The notes: a model not told the origin generated them from the letters alone. DNA of 64,000 nucleotides from Microtetraspora sp. NBRC 16547 (GCF_030268965.1 NZ_BSSE01000007.1:186001-250000); one strand, 5' to 3'. Shown: positions 52,358 through 63,424, numbered from the stretch's first letter. Numbers and translations: made by a program.

Positions 52358-53608
52358 ATGAACGCTGCCGAACTCCTAAAGCCGGGCAAGCTGCGGCAAG
52401 TTGCCGTAGGGGCGGGCGTGGTGGTTACGGTGGTGGTCCTGGCCGGCTGCCAGTCCGTTCGGCGGCCTGCCACGGCACCGTCAGCGAGGTCGTCCCCCGT
52501 GGTGACCGCGGCCACGATCGGGAAGACGCCTGCCGGGGCGGAGCCGGTCGTCGCCGCTGGTCCGCCATGGCGAATCGCACATGCGCACGACTACGGCGAG
52601 TTCGACTCGATGAATGTCGGGGTCATGGTCGGCTCGACGGAAGGATGGGCGTTCGGCCAGACCAATGTGGGTGACGAGCTGGAGCCGCAGTTCCCCGTGA
52701 CGCTGCGCTGGGATGGGGCATCGTGGCGCGCGGTCCGGCTCCCAGGCAAGTTCGAGGGCGCGTTTCTGTCCGCAAGTGGCTCGTCACGGACCGACGTCTG
52801 GGCTGTGTCCAGCTCCGAGACCGGATTCGCCAATGTGCTCCGCTTCGATGGTCGCCGGTGGACGCTCGCCCGCCGGGTCCAGCAGGACGTGAGCGGCGTG
52901 CAGGCCGTTGGCCGCCACCGGGCATGGCTGTTCGGCGGCTACGCCGGGGACAACTGGTTCTTCGACGACGGCAGCTGGCGGCGGGTGCGTTTACCGCTCC
53001 GGGTCACCGCGACGAGCGCCGCTTCCGAAGAGGATGTGTGGGCCATCGGCTGGCGTGATGATGCCGACGGGGATCGGGCGGCGGTTGCCCACTTCGACGG
53101 TCGAACGTGGGGGACTGTGTCCCTTGGTTCCGCGTTCGGCTCGCCCAACGATCAGGCGTTCACCCAGTTCACCAGCGTGCACGCCGCGGCAAGGGATGAC
53201 GTCTGGGTCTTCGGAACGCAAACCGGGTCAGGCATCGACCACATGGGCGAGGGCGCCTCCGACGGGCAGGAGATTCCCGTTGCCGCGCACTGGAACGGTC
53301 GCCTCTGGAGCCAGGTCCCGGTGCCGCACGGCTGGCAACTGGGTGCGGTGATCGGCGGTACGCGCGGTGCCGTTCACGTGGCCGCGACAAAGATGGATCA
53401 GGAGGGAAACCCAGACTACTCAGCGGTGCTTTCTCACCGGGAAGACGGCTCCTGGACCATCTCCAACCTTCCGCGCCCCCAGGGTGCGAAACCGTTCCTG
53501 TCCTCCTTCGCGCGGGTGGCCGCAACCGGAGATCTCTACGGATTCGGCTTCATCGAGACGGACGACGGGGATCGCACTTCCGCCATCTTCGTCTCGGACG
53601 CGTCCTGA
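52358..53608 (+). CDS. Lipoprotein with beta-propeller-like repeats
   Basis: 416 residues from the ATG at 52358 (GGAG upstream). A lipoprotein signal: LRQVAVGAGVVVTVVVLAGC, with the lipobox LAGC. The mature part has repeated blades of the type SRTDVWAVSSSETGFANVLR, SAASEEDVWAIGW and HAAARDDVWVFGT, each followed by a HFDGRTW or HWNGRLW strand. This DVWAVG/WDG pattern is common in extracytoplasmic propeller proteins of actinomycetes with unknown partners. No enzyme motif is visible. It is a monocistronic gene, convergent with the response regulator. Confidence 0.7.
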   Translation: MNAAELLKPGKLRQVAVGAGVVVTVVVLAGCQSVRRPATAPSARSSPVVTAATIGKTPAGAEPVVAAGPPWRIAHAHDYGEFDSMNVGVMVGSTEGWAFGQTNVGDELEPQFPVTLRWDGASWRAVRLPGKFEGAFLSASGSSRTDVWAVSSSETGFANVLRFDGRRWTLARRVQQDVSGVQAVGRHRAWLFGGYAGDNWFFDDGSWRRVRLPLRVTATSAASEEDVWAIGWRDDADGDRAAVAHFDGRTWGTVSLGSAFGSPNDQAFTQFTSVHAAARDDVWVFGTQTGSGIDHMGEGASDGQEIPVAAHWNGRLWSQVPVPHGWQLGAVIGGTRGAVHVAATKMDQEGNPDYSAVLSHREDGSWTISNLPRPQGAKPFLSSFARVAATGDLYGFGFIETDDGDRTSAIFVSDAS

Positions 53609-53687
53609 TGCGAGTCCCGGCAGCCGCTGGCCGAGGGCCGTAGAAGTCGCGCTGTGTGATTTCTTGGTAGCGGCCCGTCGCTCACGG

Positions 53688-54329
53688 TCAGCTGGGGGAG
53701 ACGAAGCCCGACTCGTAGGCGGCGATCACCGCCTGGGTCCGGTCCCGGGCGTCGAGTTTGGCCAGCACGTTTCCCACGTGGGTCTTGACGGTCTCCGGGC
53801 CGACCACCAGCTCGGCCGCGATCTCGCCGTTGGACAGGCCGCGCGCCATCAGCCGCAGCACCTCCGCCTCGCGTGCGGTGAGCCGGCCGATCCCGGGCAC
53901 GGTGCGGTCCACGCCGCGCGCGGCGGCCAGCGACCTGATCGCGGCCGGGAAGAGCAGCGAGTCCCCAGAAGCCACCAGCCGGATCGCGTGCACCAGCTCC
54001 TCCGGCCGGGCGCGCTTGAGCAGGAATCCACTCGCTCCGGCCCGCAGCGCGTCGTAGACGTAGTCGTCGTTCTCGAAGGTCGTGACGACCAGCACCTTCG
54101 GCGGCGCCTGACCGGCCAGGATCGTCCGGGTCGCCTGGATCCCGTCCACGGCGGGCATGCGCACGTCCATGAGCACCACGTCGGGCCGCGTCTCCCGGAC
54201 GACGGACACCGCCTCGGCGCCGTCCGACGCCTCGCCGACGACGCTGAGGTCCGGCTCGGCCCCGATGATGATGCGCAGTCCGGTACGAATCAGATCTTCG
54301 TCGTCGACGATCACCACACGCAGCATCAT
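53688..54329 (-). CDS. NarL/LuxR-type response regulator
   Basis: 213 residues. Receiver: RVVIVDDEDLIRTGL (acidic pair), VVLMDVRMPAVDGIQATRTI with the phosphorylatable Asp near residue 54, VVTTFENDD and the conserved Lys in FLLKRARPEEL. C-terminal LuxR HTH: LTAREAEVLRLMARGLSNGE, then IAAELVVGPETVKTHVGNVL. Such regulators work with HisKA_3 kinases. One of these lies at 58460-59701 on the same strand, but separated by four genes. This distance suggests that a formerly adjacent pair was split. Confidence 0.92.
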   Translation of the reverse strand: MMLRVVIVDDEDLIRTGLRIIIGAEPDLSVVGEASDGAEAVSVVRETRPDVVLMDVRMPAVDGIQATRTILAGQAPPKVLVVTTFENDDYVYDALRAGASGFLLKRARPEELVHAIRLVASGDSLLFPAAIRSLAAARGVDRTVPGIGRLTAREAEVLRLMARGLSNGEIAAELVVGPETVKTHVGNVLAKLDARDRTQAVIAAYESGFVSPS

Positions 54330-54405
54330 GGCCCAACCCTAGAAGGTTCCGGCGGGTGGCCTGAATGCCGTCCGGGCCGGTGCCCAGTGACCATTTCGGT
54401 CGCGG

Positions 54406-55356
54406 TCACACATGCTCGCGGGCGAGGGCGCGCATCTGGTCGAAGACGGCGATCGGGTCGCCGTGGCGGTACCACGGATACCCCGTCACCAGGTCGCCGA
54501 TCATGCCGAACAGCTCCCTCGCCGCCGTGTAGTCCCCGGCCATGACGAAGACGTACGCGAACAGGTTGTCCGTGATCGGCCAGCCGGGCCGGCGACGGTA
54601 GGCGGGATGGCGGACGGAGCGGTCGGCCGCTGCGTGCAGCTCGGCCAGCACATCCGGCCGGTTCAGGTAGCCGTCCGGCATCCCCTCCCAGAACCAGCGC
54701 TCAAGATGCGCGCTCGCGACGAGCCGCCCGAGGGGACTGCCGGGCGGTGACGTTGCGACGGTCGCGCGGGCGAAGTCGAACATCTCCTCCTCGTTGCCGC
54801 CCCACCTGGCGGACAGGCCGCGCAACATCTCGTCGTGGGCGTGCAGGTGGAGCGGATGCCGGGCCACCACTTCCGCGAACCGCCGCCGAGTCTCGGCGAG
54901 CGGGAGTTCCCGCCGGAAGGACGTGCCGACGAGATACGACCAGGCTGCGGAGTTGTCCGGATCGCGGGTGAGCACCGCAGTGAAACAGTCTTCAGCGGCC
55001 TCCAGTCGACGGAAGTACCGGAATCCTCCGCCCGAGGGCTCCGCCGCCTGCAGCGCCCACCTCATGCCGCACAGGCCTTTGACGAGCAGGGGAACGGCCC
55101 AGTCCGGCTGCATTTTGATCCACTCCCCGGCCCATTTCCGCATTCCGGGCACCAGTGAGCAGACGTACAGGTAGAACGCGAGATCATCAGGGTCGCTCAC
55201 CTCCTCCAAGACTTCGCGGGCCGAGCGCAGATCACGTCTCGCCAGCGTCCGCCACAGGCGGTCCGCAGTGGGGTCCCCCGTAGGTGGGGCGGGGTCGCCC
55301 CTGCCCGCGTCGTGGACGGCCGGATCCATCCGTTTCCGGAAGTATCTGAAAATCAT
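54406..55356 (-). CDS. Hypothetical protein with TPR-like helical repeats
   Basis: 316 residues from the ATG at 55356; another ATG lies at 55365 and neither has a clear ribosome site. The sequence is almost all helical, with Ala/Leu/Arg/Trp pairs: LWRTLARRDLRSAREVLEEV, AEDCFTAVLTRDPDNSAAWS, RRRFAEVVARHPLHLHAHDE and YTAARELFGMIGDLVTGYPW. These helix-turn-helix units resemble tetratricopeptide repeats. Such proteins in actinomycetes are of unknown function, some linked to DUF4034. No signal peptide or membrane segment. It ends 76 bp before the response regulator start. Confidence 0.6.
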   Translation of the reverse strand: MIFRYFRKRMDPAVHDAGRGDPAPPTGDPTADRLWRTLARRDLRSAREVLEEVSDPDDLAFYLYVCSLVPGMRKWAGEWIKMQPDWAVPLLVKGLCGMRWALQAAEPSGGGFRYFRRLEAAEDCFTAVLTRDPDNSAAWSYLVGTSFRRELPLAETRRRFAEVVARHPLHLHAHDEMLRGLSARWGGNEEEMFDFARATVATSPPGSPLGRLVASAHLERWFWEGMPDGYLNRPDVLAELHAAADRSVRHPAYRRRPGWPITDNLFAYVFVMAGDYTAARELFGMIGDLVTGYPWYRHGDPIAVFDQMRALAREHV

Positions 55357-55441
55357 GGCGCGCATGGTAGGGGGACGGGCTGACGAGGCGCCACAGCATG
55401 GCAAGGACGCGTGGATGGGTCGCGAGCGACAGGTCGCCTGG

Positions 55442-56265
55442 CTAACTCCTCACCAGAGCCCCGGACTCCATCGCGACCCAGATCGCGCCGTCGGGTCCGA
55501 CCGTGAGCCCGTGGGGTTCGGCGCCCTCCAGCGGATACTCGTCGATCTTGCCCTCGGTGGTGATCCGGCCCAGCTTGCCGATGCCCCACTCGGTGAACCA
55601 GAGGGCACCGTCCTGGCCGGTCACGATGGCGTGCGGCCTGGCGGCGCGATCAGGCAGCGGGAACTCGCTGATCGCACCGGAGGTGTCGATCCGGCCCACC
55701 TGGCCCGCGCCGATCTCCACGAACCACAGCGCCTCATCCGGTCCGGCGCAGATGCCCACCGGGGCCGCGCCCGCCGTGGGCAGCGCGTACCGCGTCACCT
55801 CGCCGTCAACGGTGATGCGGCCGATCGCGTTGCCCTGGTTGAGGGTGAACCAGAGCGCGCCGTCAGGCCCCGTCACGATCGCCGACGGCATCGCGCCTTC
55901 GGTGGGCAGCGGGTGGAGGGTGACCTCGCCCGTCGCAGTGATGCGGCCGATCTGGTCACCCTGGAGCCCCGTGAACCACATGGCCCCGTCGGGGCCGGCG
56001 GCGATGCCGTACGGCGAGGCCACCTCGAAGGCGGTGATCGTGCCGTCCGGGGTGATCCGCCCGATCCGGCCACCGGCGAACTCGGTGTACCACAACGATC
56101 TGTCATGCCCCACGGTGATCACCGTGGGCTGGCCGTCGGCAGGATCGAGCTGGAAGATCGTGGGGTCCTCGCCCGGCACGACCCGCCCGATCTGTCCCTG
56201 ATGGACGAGCGTGAACCACAGCGCGCCGTCGGGACCGGTGACGACGCCGTAAGGCGAACCATTGA

Positions 56266-56272
<7 letters not shown>
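55442..56272 (-). CDS. vgb: Virginiamycin B lyase (streptogramin B lyase)
   Basis: 276 residues forming a seven-bladed propeller whose blades repeat GPDGALWFT/GxIGRI. Virginiamycin B lyase linearises type B streptogramins by cleaving the ester bond with Mg2+. The catalytic region near the end reads AEPHGLTVGPDGAIWVAMES; His254 and Glu269 correspond in position to the His/Glu pair of the Staphylococcus enzyme. The ATG at 56272 lies inside the last codons of the ABC-F gene (7-nt overlap), so both are translated from one message. This supports a streptogramin-resistance role rather than a generic propeller. Some chromosomal homologues lack the activity. Confidence 0.8.
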
Positions 56273-57777
<1,505 letters not shown>

Positions 57778-57790
57778 TCACAACTTGTGT

Positions 57791-57826
57791 AGCGTTAAGC
57801 TACCATGACCATGAAAATTAACGCAA
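57791..57826. promoter_or_regulatory. Dyads in the ABC-F/TetR divergent promoter
   Basis: GTAGC-N5-GCTAC at 57791-57805 is a perfect dyad. GCGTTAA (57794-57800) is mirrored by TTAACGC (57820-57826). They lie between the divergent start codons (57777 and 57839) and could bind the TetR protein encoded next door to block both promoters. Confidence 0.55.
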
Positions 57827-57838
57827 CTGGAGTAGACT

Positions 57839-58420
57839 TTGGACAAGCGACCCGGTGGTCGAAGTGCTCGCGTGCGCGACGCCGTACGGCAGGCGACAAT
57901 CGCCGAACTGGCCGAACATGGCTACAGCGGACTGACGGTGGAGAACGTGGCGATCCGCTCAGGTGTCCACAAGACGACCGTGTACCGCCGCTGGGGAAGC
58001 GTGGAGGGGCTGATCGCGGACGCGCTGGAGCTCGCGCGGGAGGAGCCGTGGCCGATGCCCGACACCGGTTCCCTCCAGGATGATCTGAGGGAGATCGTCC
58101 GGCTGGTGCAGAGCGGGTTCGCCGATCCCGTCGCCGGGCCGATCTCCGCCGCGTTCGTGACGGCGGCCGTACAGAGCGGCGGGGCCGCGCAGTCCCTGCA
58201 CGACTTCTTCATGGCCCGCCACGAGCAGGCGGCCGAAGTGGTGCGGCGAGCCGTCGAGCGGGGCGAACTGCCGGCGGACACGGACGGCGCCGACGTGATC
58301 AGGATGGCCGTCGCCCCGATCTACTACCGGCTGTTCATCACCCACGAGCCGGTCACCGAACGCGACGCGGAACGCGCGGCCGACGCCGCTGTCGCCGCCG
58401 CCCGCGCGGGCGTCATCTAG
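57839..58420 (+). CDS. TetR-family regulator of the resistance cassette
   Basis: 193 residues from the TTG at 57839, placed 6 nt after GGAG. HTH: IAELAEHGYSGLTVENVAIR then SGVHKTTVYRRWGSVEGLIA. The C-terminal TetR_C_16-like domain reads LREIVRLVQSGFADPVAGPI and FVTAAVQSGGAAQSLHDFFM. It is divergent from the ABC-F/vgb operon, so it probably represses it and may bind the drug or a signal, as VarR does in Streptomyces virginiae. Convergent with the histidine kinase gene. Confidence 0.83.
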   Translation: MDKRPGGRSARVRDAVRQATIAELAEHGYSGLTVENVAIRSGVHKTTVYRRWGSVEGLIADALELAREEPWPMPDTGSLQDDLREIVRLVQSGFADPVAGPISAAFVTAAVQSGGAAQSLHDFFMARHEQAAEVVRRAVERGELPADTDGADVIRMAVAPIYYRLFITHEPVTERDAERAADAAVAAARAGVI

Positions 58421-58459
58421 GCGTGTATGGAGTTCGGATCTTCATGCGGCTGCGCACGG

Positions 58460-59701
58460 TCATGACCGCCACCTTCCTTCGATGGGCAGCGGGAGGGAGG
58501 CGCGGACCCGCCAGCCGCCGTCCGCCGGGCCCGCCTCGAACTCGCCGCCGAGCAGGTCTGCCCGCTCCCGCATGCCCGCCAGCCCACGCCCCGCCCGCCG
58601 TCCGCTCGCGTGCGCGTCCCGCCGTGCCCGTGTCGCGTTCCGCAGATCCAGCTCCAGGTTCTCGTCGCGTACGGATATCGTCACCTCGACCGGGCCGGTG
58701 CCGTACCGGAGGGCGTTGGTGAGCGCCTCCTGCACGATCCGGTACGCCTCACGGGACACCACCGGGGGGACGCCGGACAGATCCCCGATATTACGAGTGA
58801 TCCGGGCACCCGAGGAGTCCAGGAGCCGGTCCAGGTCGTGCAGGGTCGGCTCCGGATCGGTGCGGCTCGCGCCCTCCCGCAGCACACCGATGACGTGGTC
58901 GAGCTCGGCCAGGGCGGACCTGGCGGACTGCTCGATGGCGTCCAGAGCGGCCCGCGCCGTGGCCGGGTCCCGATCGAGGACGCGGCCGGCGGCTGCGGCC
59001 TGGACGGTGACGACGCTGAGCGCGTGGCCGACGGAGTCGTGTAGTTCCCTGGCCAGGCGGTTGCGGGCGGCGAGCCGGCGCGCGTTCGCCTCGGCCGTCG
59101 CCAGCCGGTCGGCGGGCGAGGGGCCCAGCAGGGCGGGCGCGAGCGCGGCCAGCAGGCTGCCCGCTCCCACGAGCGCGCCGAAGAGGGACACGAGCGTCAG
59201 CACGGCGAGCGGTGGCCCCCACGCGGCGGCCCACCCGGTTTCGACGGTGAGATCACCGATGCTGATCGGACGGTCCATCAGCGGCAGCGCCGTCGTCCAG
59301 ATCGCGAACGGGACGAGGGCCAGCGCCAGGCCGCTCGCGATGCCGCCGAAGGCGAGATGGGCGGTGAACCACGCGGCGGTCCGCAGGCGTTCCGTCCAGG
59401 TCCGTCGCGCCACGGGAGGGGGCGGTTCGATGGACACGCCCAGCAGCGCCCTCGCCGCCGCGATCTCGAACGCCCGCACCGGCAGGAACAGCCCGGATAC
59501 AGCGATGATCGGCAGGACGGCCAAGAAGACCAGCGGCTCGACCGACAGCAGCGGGTCGCCGACGACGGGGGATGGGCGCCAGATCGCCGCCACCAACCCA
59601 CCGGCCATCATGTACGGCATCAGCAGTGCGCCGCCGACGACCAGACAGGCCCACCGGCGGTAGGTGACCGCGCTGCGCAGTGTGGCGACGACGCCTTTCA
59701 C
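58460..59701 (-). CDS. HisKA_3 (NarL-type) sensor histidine kinase
   Basis: 413 residues from the GTG at 59701 with AAAGGAG 5 nt upstream; an extended frame to 59782 lacks such a site. Four to six membrane helices (WACLVVGGALLMPYMMAGGL; LVFLAVLPIIAVSGLFLPV; LAFGGIASGLALALVPFAIW) precede the dimerisation/phosphotransfer helix LARELHDSVGHALSVVTVQA, with His in ELHDS. The ATPase domain has EALTNALRYGTGPVEVTISV and GRGLAGMRERADLLGGEFEA. It autophosphorylates and passes phosphate to a LuxR-type regulator. The candidate partner is at 53688, separated by the resistance cassette and a helical protein gene. Confidence 0.92.
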   Translation of the reverse strand: MKGVVATLRSAVTYRRWACLVVGGALLMPYMMAGGLVAAIWRPSPVVGDPLLSVEPLVFLAVLPIIAVSGLFLPVRAFEIAAARALLGVSIEPPPPVARRTWTERLRTAAWFTAHLAFGGIASGLALALVPFAIWTTALPLMDRPISIGDLTVETGWAAAWGPPLAVLTLVSLFGALVGAGSLLAALAPALLGPSPADRLATAEANARRLAARNRLARELHDSVGHALSVVTVQAAAAGRVLDRDPATARAALDAIEQSARSALAELDHVIGVLREGASRTDPEPTLHDLDRLLDSSGARITRNIGDLSGVPPVVSREAYRIVQEALTNALRYGTGPVEVTISVRDENLELDLRNATRARRDAHASGRRAGRGLAGMRERADLLGGEFEAGPADGGWRVRASLPLPIEGRWRS

Positions 59702-59930
59702 CTGTGCTCCTTTCCGGGTCCGCTCACTGGTCCCGCTCGCCGAACCGTTGCCGGTCGGTTCGCCGCTTCGGTCGCACCCCATGGTGCCCTGCCCGTGGAG
59801 TGCCTTTCCTCTGGCGGGGAGGGATGGGGGTTGGGGGAGCGGGCGGCCAGTCGAAACCGAGGGGCCCGGAGGCGGGAACGAGAAGCGGGATGGGGAGGGG
59901 AATCTGGAGGGGAGACCGGGGTAGGGGTGG

Positions 59931-60824
59931 TCACCCGAGGCCGCAGGCCGCGCAACGTCCTCTGGTCCGGTAGTGATAGCCGATCGCGGCCGCCGCCATG
60001 GTCAGGCCCCAGGTGAGGAACAGGGGATAGATGCCCTGGAACACCCACGCGGAGACCCCTCCCAGGTCGCCTGATATCTGTGGTTCAAGGAGCCCGAGCT
60101 CGGCGGCGACCATCATGCCGGTGCTGATGAGGCCGGTGGAGATCAGCATCACCGAACCCACGAACGCGGCGGTCAGGGGCATCCAGCGCGGGATGAACCG
60201 GGGAGTCCAGGTGCGGGCGAAACCGATGCCGAGCGCGACCCCGATGAGGCCGAGCACGGCCGTGTCCCCGAGCCCCGGCGTCCACAGGTGCACGTCATCC
60301 CCGAAGGCGTGCGGATCGTCGAGACCGAACGTGCCGCCCAGTCCCCACTGGGCCTTCAGCCCGCCGTACGCGGCGGCGAGCAGGGCGCTGGCGTATCCCG
60401 CGTGGCGGGTGTATCCGCTCAGACCGCTCCAAGCGCTCCGTTCGTGCTGTTCGTCCTGTCCGGCGGCGCCGGTGTGATCGCTCTCCGGATGCGGGTGGTG
60501 TCCCGTTCGGCCGCATCGGGAGCAGGCGCCCGTCGCGCGCCGCCGGTAGCGCATGGTGGCGACGGCGACGACCGTGCCCGCGATGAGGGACGCCACACGC
60601 GTGCCGCTGAGCACCCAGTCGATGTCCAAGCTGAGCACGCCCGGGTCGCCGGTCAGGAGGGAGATTCCCTTCATGATCACCAGGAGGATGTCGAAGGCCA
60701 CACCGGTGGCCGAGTAGCCGATGAGCAGCGCGGTGGCCGTCCATCCGCCGGCGACGATGAGGGGACGGTACGGCGGTGCCTCCGGGCGCGCCTCGATGCG
60801 CGAGTTCGTTTGCTGCGAGTTCAT
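59931..60824 (-). CDS. Integral membrane protein with two Cys-x-x-Cys motifs
   Basis: 297 residues from the ATG at 60824 (GGGAG upstream). Six or seven hydrophobic segments are visible, e.g. LIVAGGWTATALLIGYSATG, VASLIAGTVVAVATMRYRRR, LGDTAVLGLIGVALGIGFAR, VGSVMLISTGLISTGMMVAA and FLTWGLTMAAAAIGYHYRTR. Between helices is CSRCGRTGHHPHPESDH and the protein ends CAACGLG, two CxxC pairs that may form a zinc site or disulfide. Not recognised as a named family. It lies between the PLP enzyme and the kinase on the same strand, with 229 bp to the kinase gene. Confidence 0.7.
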   Translation of the reverse strand: MNSQQTNSRIEARPEAPPYRPLIVAGGWTATALLIGYSATGVAFDILLVIMKGISLLTGDPGVLSLDIDWVLSGTRVASLIAGTVVAVATMRYRRRATGACSRCGRTGHHPHPESDHTGAAGQDEQHERSAWSGLSGYTRHAGYASALLAAAYGGLKAQWGLGGTFGLDDPHAFGDDVHLWTPGLGDTAVLGLIGVALGIGFARTWTPRFIPRWMPLTAAFVGSVMLISTGLISTGMMVAAELGLLEPQISGDLGGVSAWVFQGIYPLFLTWGLTMAAAAIGYHYRTRGRCAACGLG

Positions 60825-60909
60825 GGATCCACGCTCCCGCGCCCGTGGATTCCGGTCTTCCCGAGCCAGGGTGAGCGGCCTCCCCCGCGTGGGGGAGATC
60901 CACGCCCGG

Positions 60910-61944
60910 TCACCAGGATTCGCCGTGATCCAGTACGCGAGCGAGGCGGGCGGCGTGGGGCTCCCAGTCCAGCCCCTTGCCCTTCGCCCAAGCGTCGTCG
61001 TGGCAGGTGGACAGGTGGCGAGGGTGCGCGTCACCGATCACCGTCACCACGTCGCCGCGCACGTCCTCGGCGCGCATGCGGCCGATGAGTTCGAGCGCGC
61101 CCCACAGGTTCGTCCCCGTCGCGGGCCCGACCGCCAGTCCCGTCGCCTCGCATACGCGGCGGGCGGCGGCCACGCTCGCGGCGTCGGGCACCGGGACGAC
61201 CAGATCGACGACATCGGCGGCGAACCCGGGTTCCACGCGTGGGCGGCCGATGCCCTCGATCCGGGAGGGCATTCCGGTGGTGTAGTCGGGCGTGCCGTAG
61301 GCCCAGCCGGGGAAGTAGGCGGAGTTCTCCGGATCCACCACGGCCAGCCGCCCGGGGAGACCGCGATCGCGCAGGTGACGGCCGAGAGCGGCGGAGGTGG
61401 CGCCGGTCCCGGCGCCGACCACGATCCAGCGCGGACACTCGGCCACCTGCTCGAACAGTTCCTCCGCCAGGCTCCCGCCGTGCCAGTCCACGGCCGCGGC
61501 CGCCGCGTAGTGATCGAGACAGTGGCCCTTCACCCGGTCGGCCAGGCGCCGGGCCTCCTCATAGATCGCGAGCGGCGGATCGACGTACCGGCACGTCCCG
61601 CCCAGCCGCTCGACCTCGGCGCCGGAGGACTTCTTCGGCATCACGGCGACGTACGGCAGGCCGAGCAGCCGGGCGAAGTACGCCTGGGCGGTGGCCATCG
61701 CACCTCCGGTGGCCTCCACCACGGTGGTGCCCTCGGAGATCCGGCCCGCGATGATCGCGTCGTGGAAGAGGGCGCGCGCCAGCCGGTGCTTGAGGCTGCC
61801 CGTGGGCTGGGCGGACTCGTCCTTCAGCAGCAGCCGCACTCCCCATCCGGCTGGGAGGGGGAACTCGCGGAGCGGCGTGGCGCCCGCGCGTTCCCGTTCC
61901 TCGTCCAGCCTGCCGATCGCCTGCGTCGCCCATGCGCTGATCAT
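60910..61944 (-). CDS. PLP-dependent cysteine-synthase-family enzyme
   Basis: 344 residues. The Schiff-base Lys is in PTGSLKHRLARALF near residue 52. A substrate loop reads VVEATGGAMATAQAYFARLL, the PLP-phosphate loop is VVGAGTGATSAALGRHLRDR, and the end has TGTNLWGALELIGRM. This is the beta-family (fold II) of cysteine synthase, cystathionine beta-synthase and relatives. The substrate loop TGGAMA differs from the TSGNTG of O-acetylserine sulfhydrylases, so the amino-acid substrate is probably different. The divergent ECF sigma gene starts 12 bp away. Confidence 0.85.
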   Translation of the reverse strand: MISAWATQAIGRLDEERERAGATPLREFPLPAGWGVRLLLKDESAQPTGSLKHRLARALFHDAIIAGRISEGTTVVEATGGAMATAQAYFARLLGLPYVAVMPKKSSGAEVERLGGTCRYVDPPLAIYEEARRLADRVKGHCLDHYAAAAAVDWHGGSLAEELFEQVAECPRWIVVGAGTGATSAALGRHLRDRGLPGRLAVVDPENSAYFPGWAYGTPDYTTGMPSRIEGIGRPRVEPGFAADVVDLVVPVPDAASVAAARRVCEATGLAVGPATGTNLWGALELIGRMRAEDVRGDVVTVIGDAHPRHLSTCHDDAWAKGKGLDWEPHAARLARVLDHGESW

Positions 61945-61955
61945 GTGGGCAATCT

Positions 61956-62597
61956 ATGGCGTTTCCACGTTTTCCGTCTCTTGGGGAACCGGCGGGGGCG
62001 GATGCCGCGATAGATGGGGGTGTGTACGGATTCCTTGCCCGGCGGAGAGAGCCTCCTCCGATCGGCCCGGCCAGCGACGACGCGGAACTCCTCGCCGCCG
62101 CGGCGGCCCGCAGGACGGACGCGCTGCGTCTCCTCCACCAGCGGCACGCCCCATGGCTCCGCGTACGGCTGGCCCGCCGGTGCGCCGACCCGGACATGGT
62201 GGACGACGCGATCCAGGACACGTTCGTCGCCGTCTGGCGGGACGCGCACCGCTATCGCGCCGCGGAGGGCGAGGCGGCGGCGTGGATCTGGACGATCGCG
62301 ATCCGCCGCCTGATCTCCGCGCTGCGCAGGACCGGTACGGCGCCGTCCGTCACCTCGTTCGACGACGCGCACCTGGTCACGGAGTCCGCCGAGGACGCCG
62401 TCCTGGTCGGTGTCGAGCACGGCGACCTGGGCACCGCCATCGCCCGGCTCTCACCGGAGCTGCGCGCCGCCATCCAGGCGACCGTGCTCGACGGCCTCAC
62501 CGTGAGGGAGGCCGCCCGGCTTCTCGGCGTTCCCGAGGGCACCGTCAAGACCCGCGTCATGCGGGCCAAGGCCCGGCTCAGGGGGTATCTGGCATGA
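61956..62597 (+). CDS. ECF-type RNA polymerase sigma factor
   Basis: 213 residues if read from the ATG at 61956; no ribosome site precedes it and a GTG at 62022 is an alternative. Region 2: AELLAAAAARRTDALRLLHQ, then DMVDDAIQDTFVAVWRDAHR and AAAWIWTIAIRRLISALRR. Region 4: LSPELRAAIQATVLDGLTVR, then EAARLLGVPEGTVKTRVMRA. It overlaps the anti-sigma gene by ATGA, and the operon continues with an ABC ATPase. It probably responds to an envelope signal. Confidence 0.92.
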   Translation: MAFPRFPSLGEPAGADAAIDGGVYGFLARRREPPPIGPASDDAELLAAAAARRTDALRLLHQRHAPWLRVRLARRCADPDMVDDAIQDTFVAVWRDAHRYRAAEGEAAAWIWTIAIRRLISALRRTGTAPSVTSFDDAHLVTESAEDAVLVGVEHGDLGTAIARLSPELRAAIQATVLDGLTVREAARLLGVPEGTVKTRVMRAKARLRGYLA

Positions 62598-63424
62598 CCT
62601 GGCACCTGCCCGCCGATCTCGTCGAGCGTTACGCGCGCGGCCGTCTCGACCCCGCCCAGGTGATGTCCGTGGAAAGCCACCTCGCGGGCTGCCCGCGCTG
62701 CCGGGCGGCGGTGCCGTACGAGGAGGGGTGGCTCGCGGCGAGCTGGGAGCGCATCGAGGACCTGGTCGACATGCCGCGGCCGAGAGCCGCCGCGCGCGTC
62801 CTGCGCCGGCTCGGCGTGCCCGAGCACGTGGCCACGTTCCTCGCGGCCACTCCCGCCCTGGCCCGCGGCTGGCTCGTCGCCGTGACCGGTGTCCTCGCCT
62901 TCGCCGTCGCGGCGGCCCACCTCGGCGCGCACGGCGGGCCGGACAAGGCGAACGCGCTGCTCCCCTTCCTGGTGGCCGCCCCGATCCTGCCGGTCGCCGG
63001 CATCGCGATGGCGTACGGCCGGCACGTCGACCCCGCGTACGAGCTGCAGGCCGCCACCCCGATGGCCGGGTGGCGGGCGTTGCTGCTGCGGACGCTCGCG
63101 GTGCTGTGCTGCGCGGTCGGGCTGACGGGCGCGGCCACGCCGCTGCTCCCCGCGCCGCCGGGGCTCGCCGTGGCCTGGCTGCTGCCCTCCCTGGCGCTGA
63201 CCGCCGCCGCGCTGGCCCTGTCGACACGCTTCGCGCCGCCGTTCTCGGTGGCGGTGCTCGCCGCCGCCTGGTTCGGGGCGGTGGCCGCCGGCCCCCTGCT
63301 CGCCGACGACCGCCTGCTGGCCTTCTCACCCGGCGCCCAGGCGTTGTACGGCGCGGCGGCGCTGGCGCTCGTCCCCCTCGTCTACCTGCGGCGCGGCCGC
63401 CTCGACCCCGGAGACCCCCGATGA
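62594..63424 (+). CDS. Zinc-finger anti-sigma factor, membrane-bound
   Basis: 276 residues. N-terminal zf-HC2/ZAS motif: VMSVESHLAGCPRCRAAVPY, with His and two Cys in the HxxxCxxC layout. About six hydrophobic helices follow (WLVAVTGVLAFAVAAAHLGA; LLPFLVAAPILPVAGIAMAY; LLRTLAVLCCAVGLTGAATP; VAWLLPSLALTAAALALS). The protein would hold the sigma factor at the membrane. ATGA overlaps with both neighbours make a tight three-gene operon. The many helices are more than the single span of simple anti-sigma factors. Confidence 0.88.
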   Translation: MTWHLPADLVERYARGRLDPAQVMSVESHLAGCPRCRAAVPYEEGWLAASWERIEDLVDMPRPRAAARVLRRLGVPEHVATFLAATPALARGWLVAVTGVLAFAVAAAHLGAHGGPDKANALLPFLVAAPILPVAGIAMAYGRHVDPAYELQAATPMAGWRALLLRTLAVLCCAVGLTGAATPLLPAPPGLAVAWLLPSLALTAAALALSTRFAPPFSVAVLAAAWFGAVAAGPLLADDRLLAFSPGAQALYGAAALALVPLVYLRRGRLDPGDPR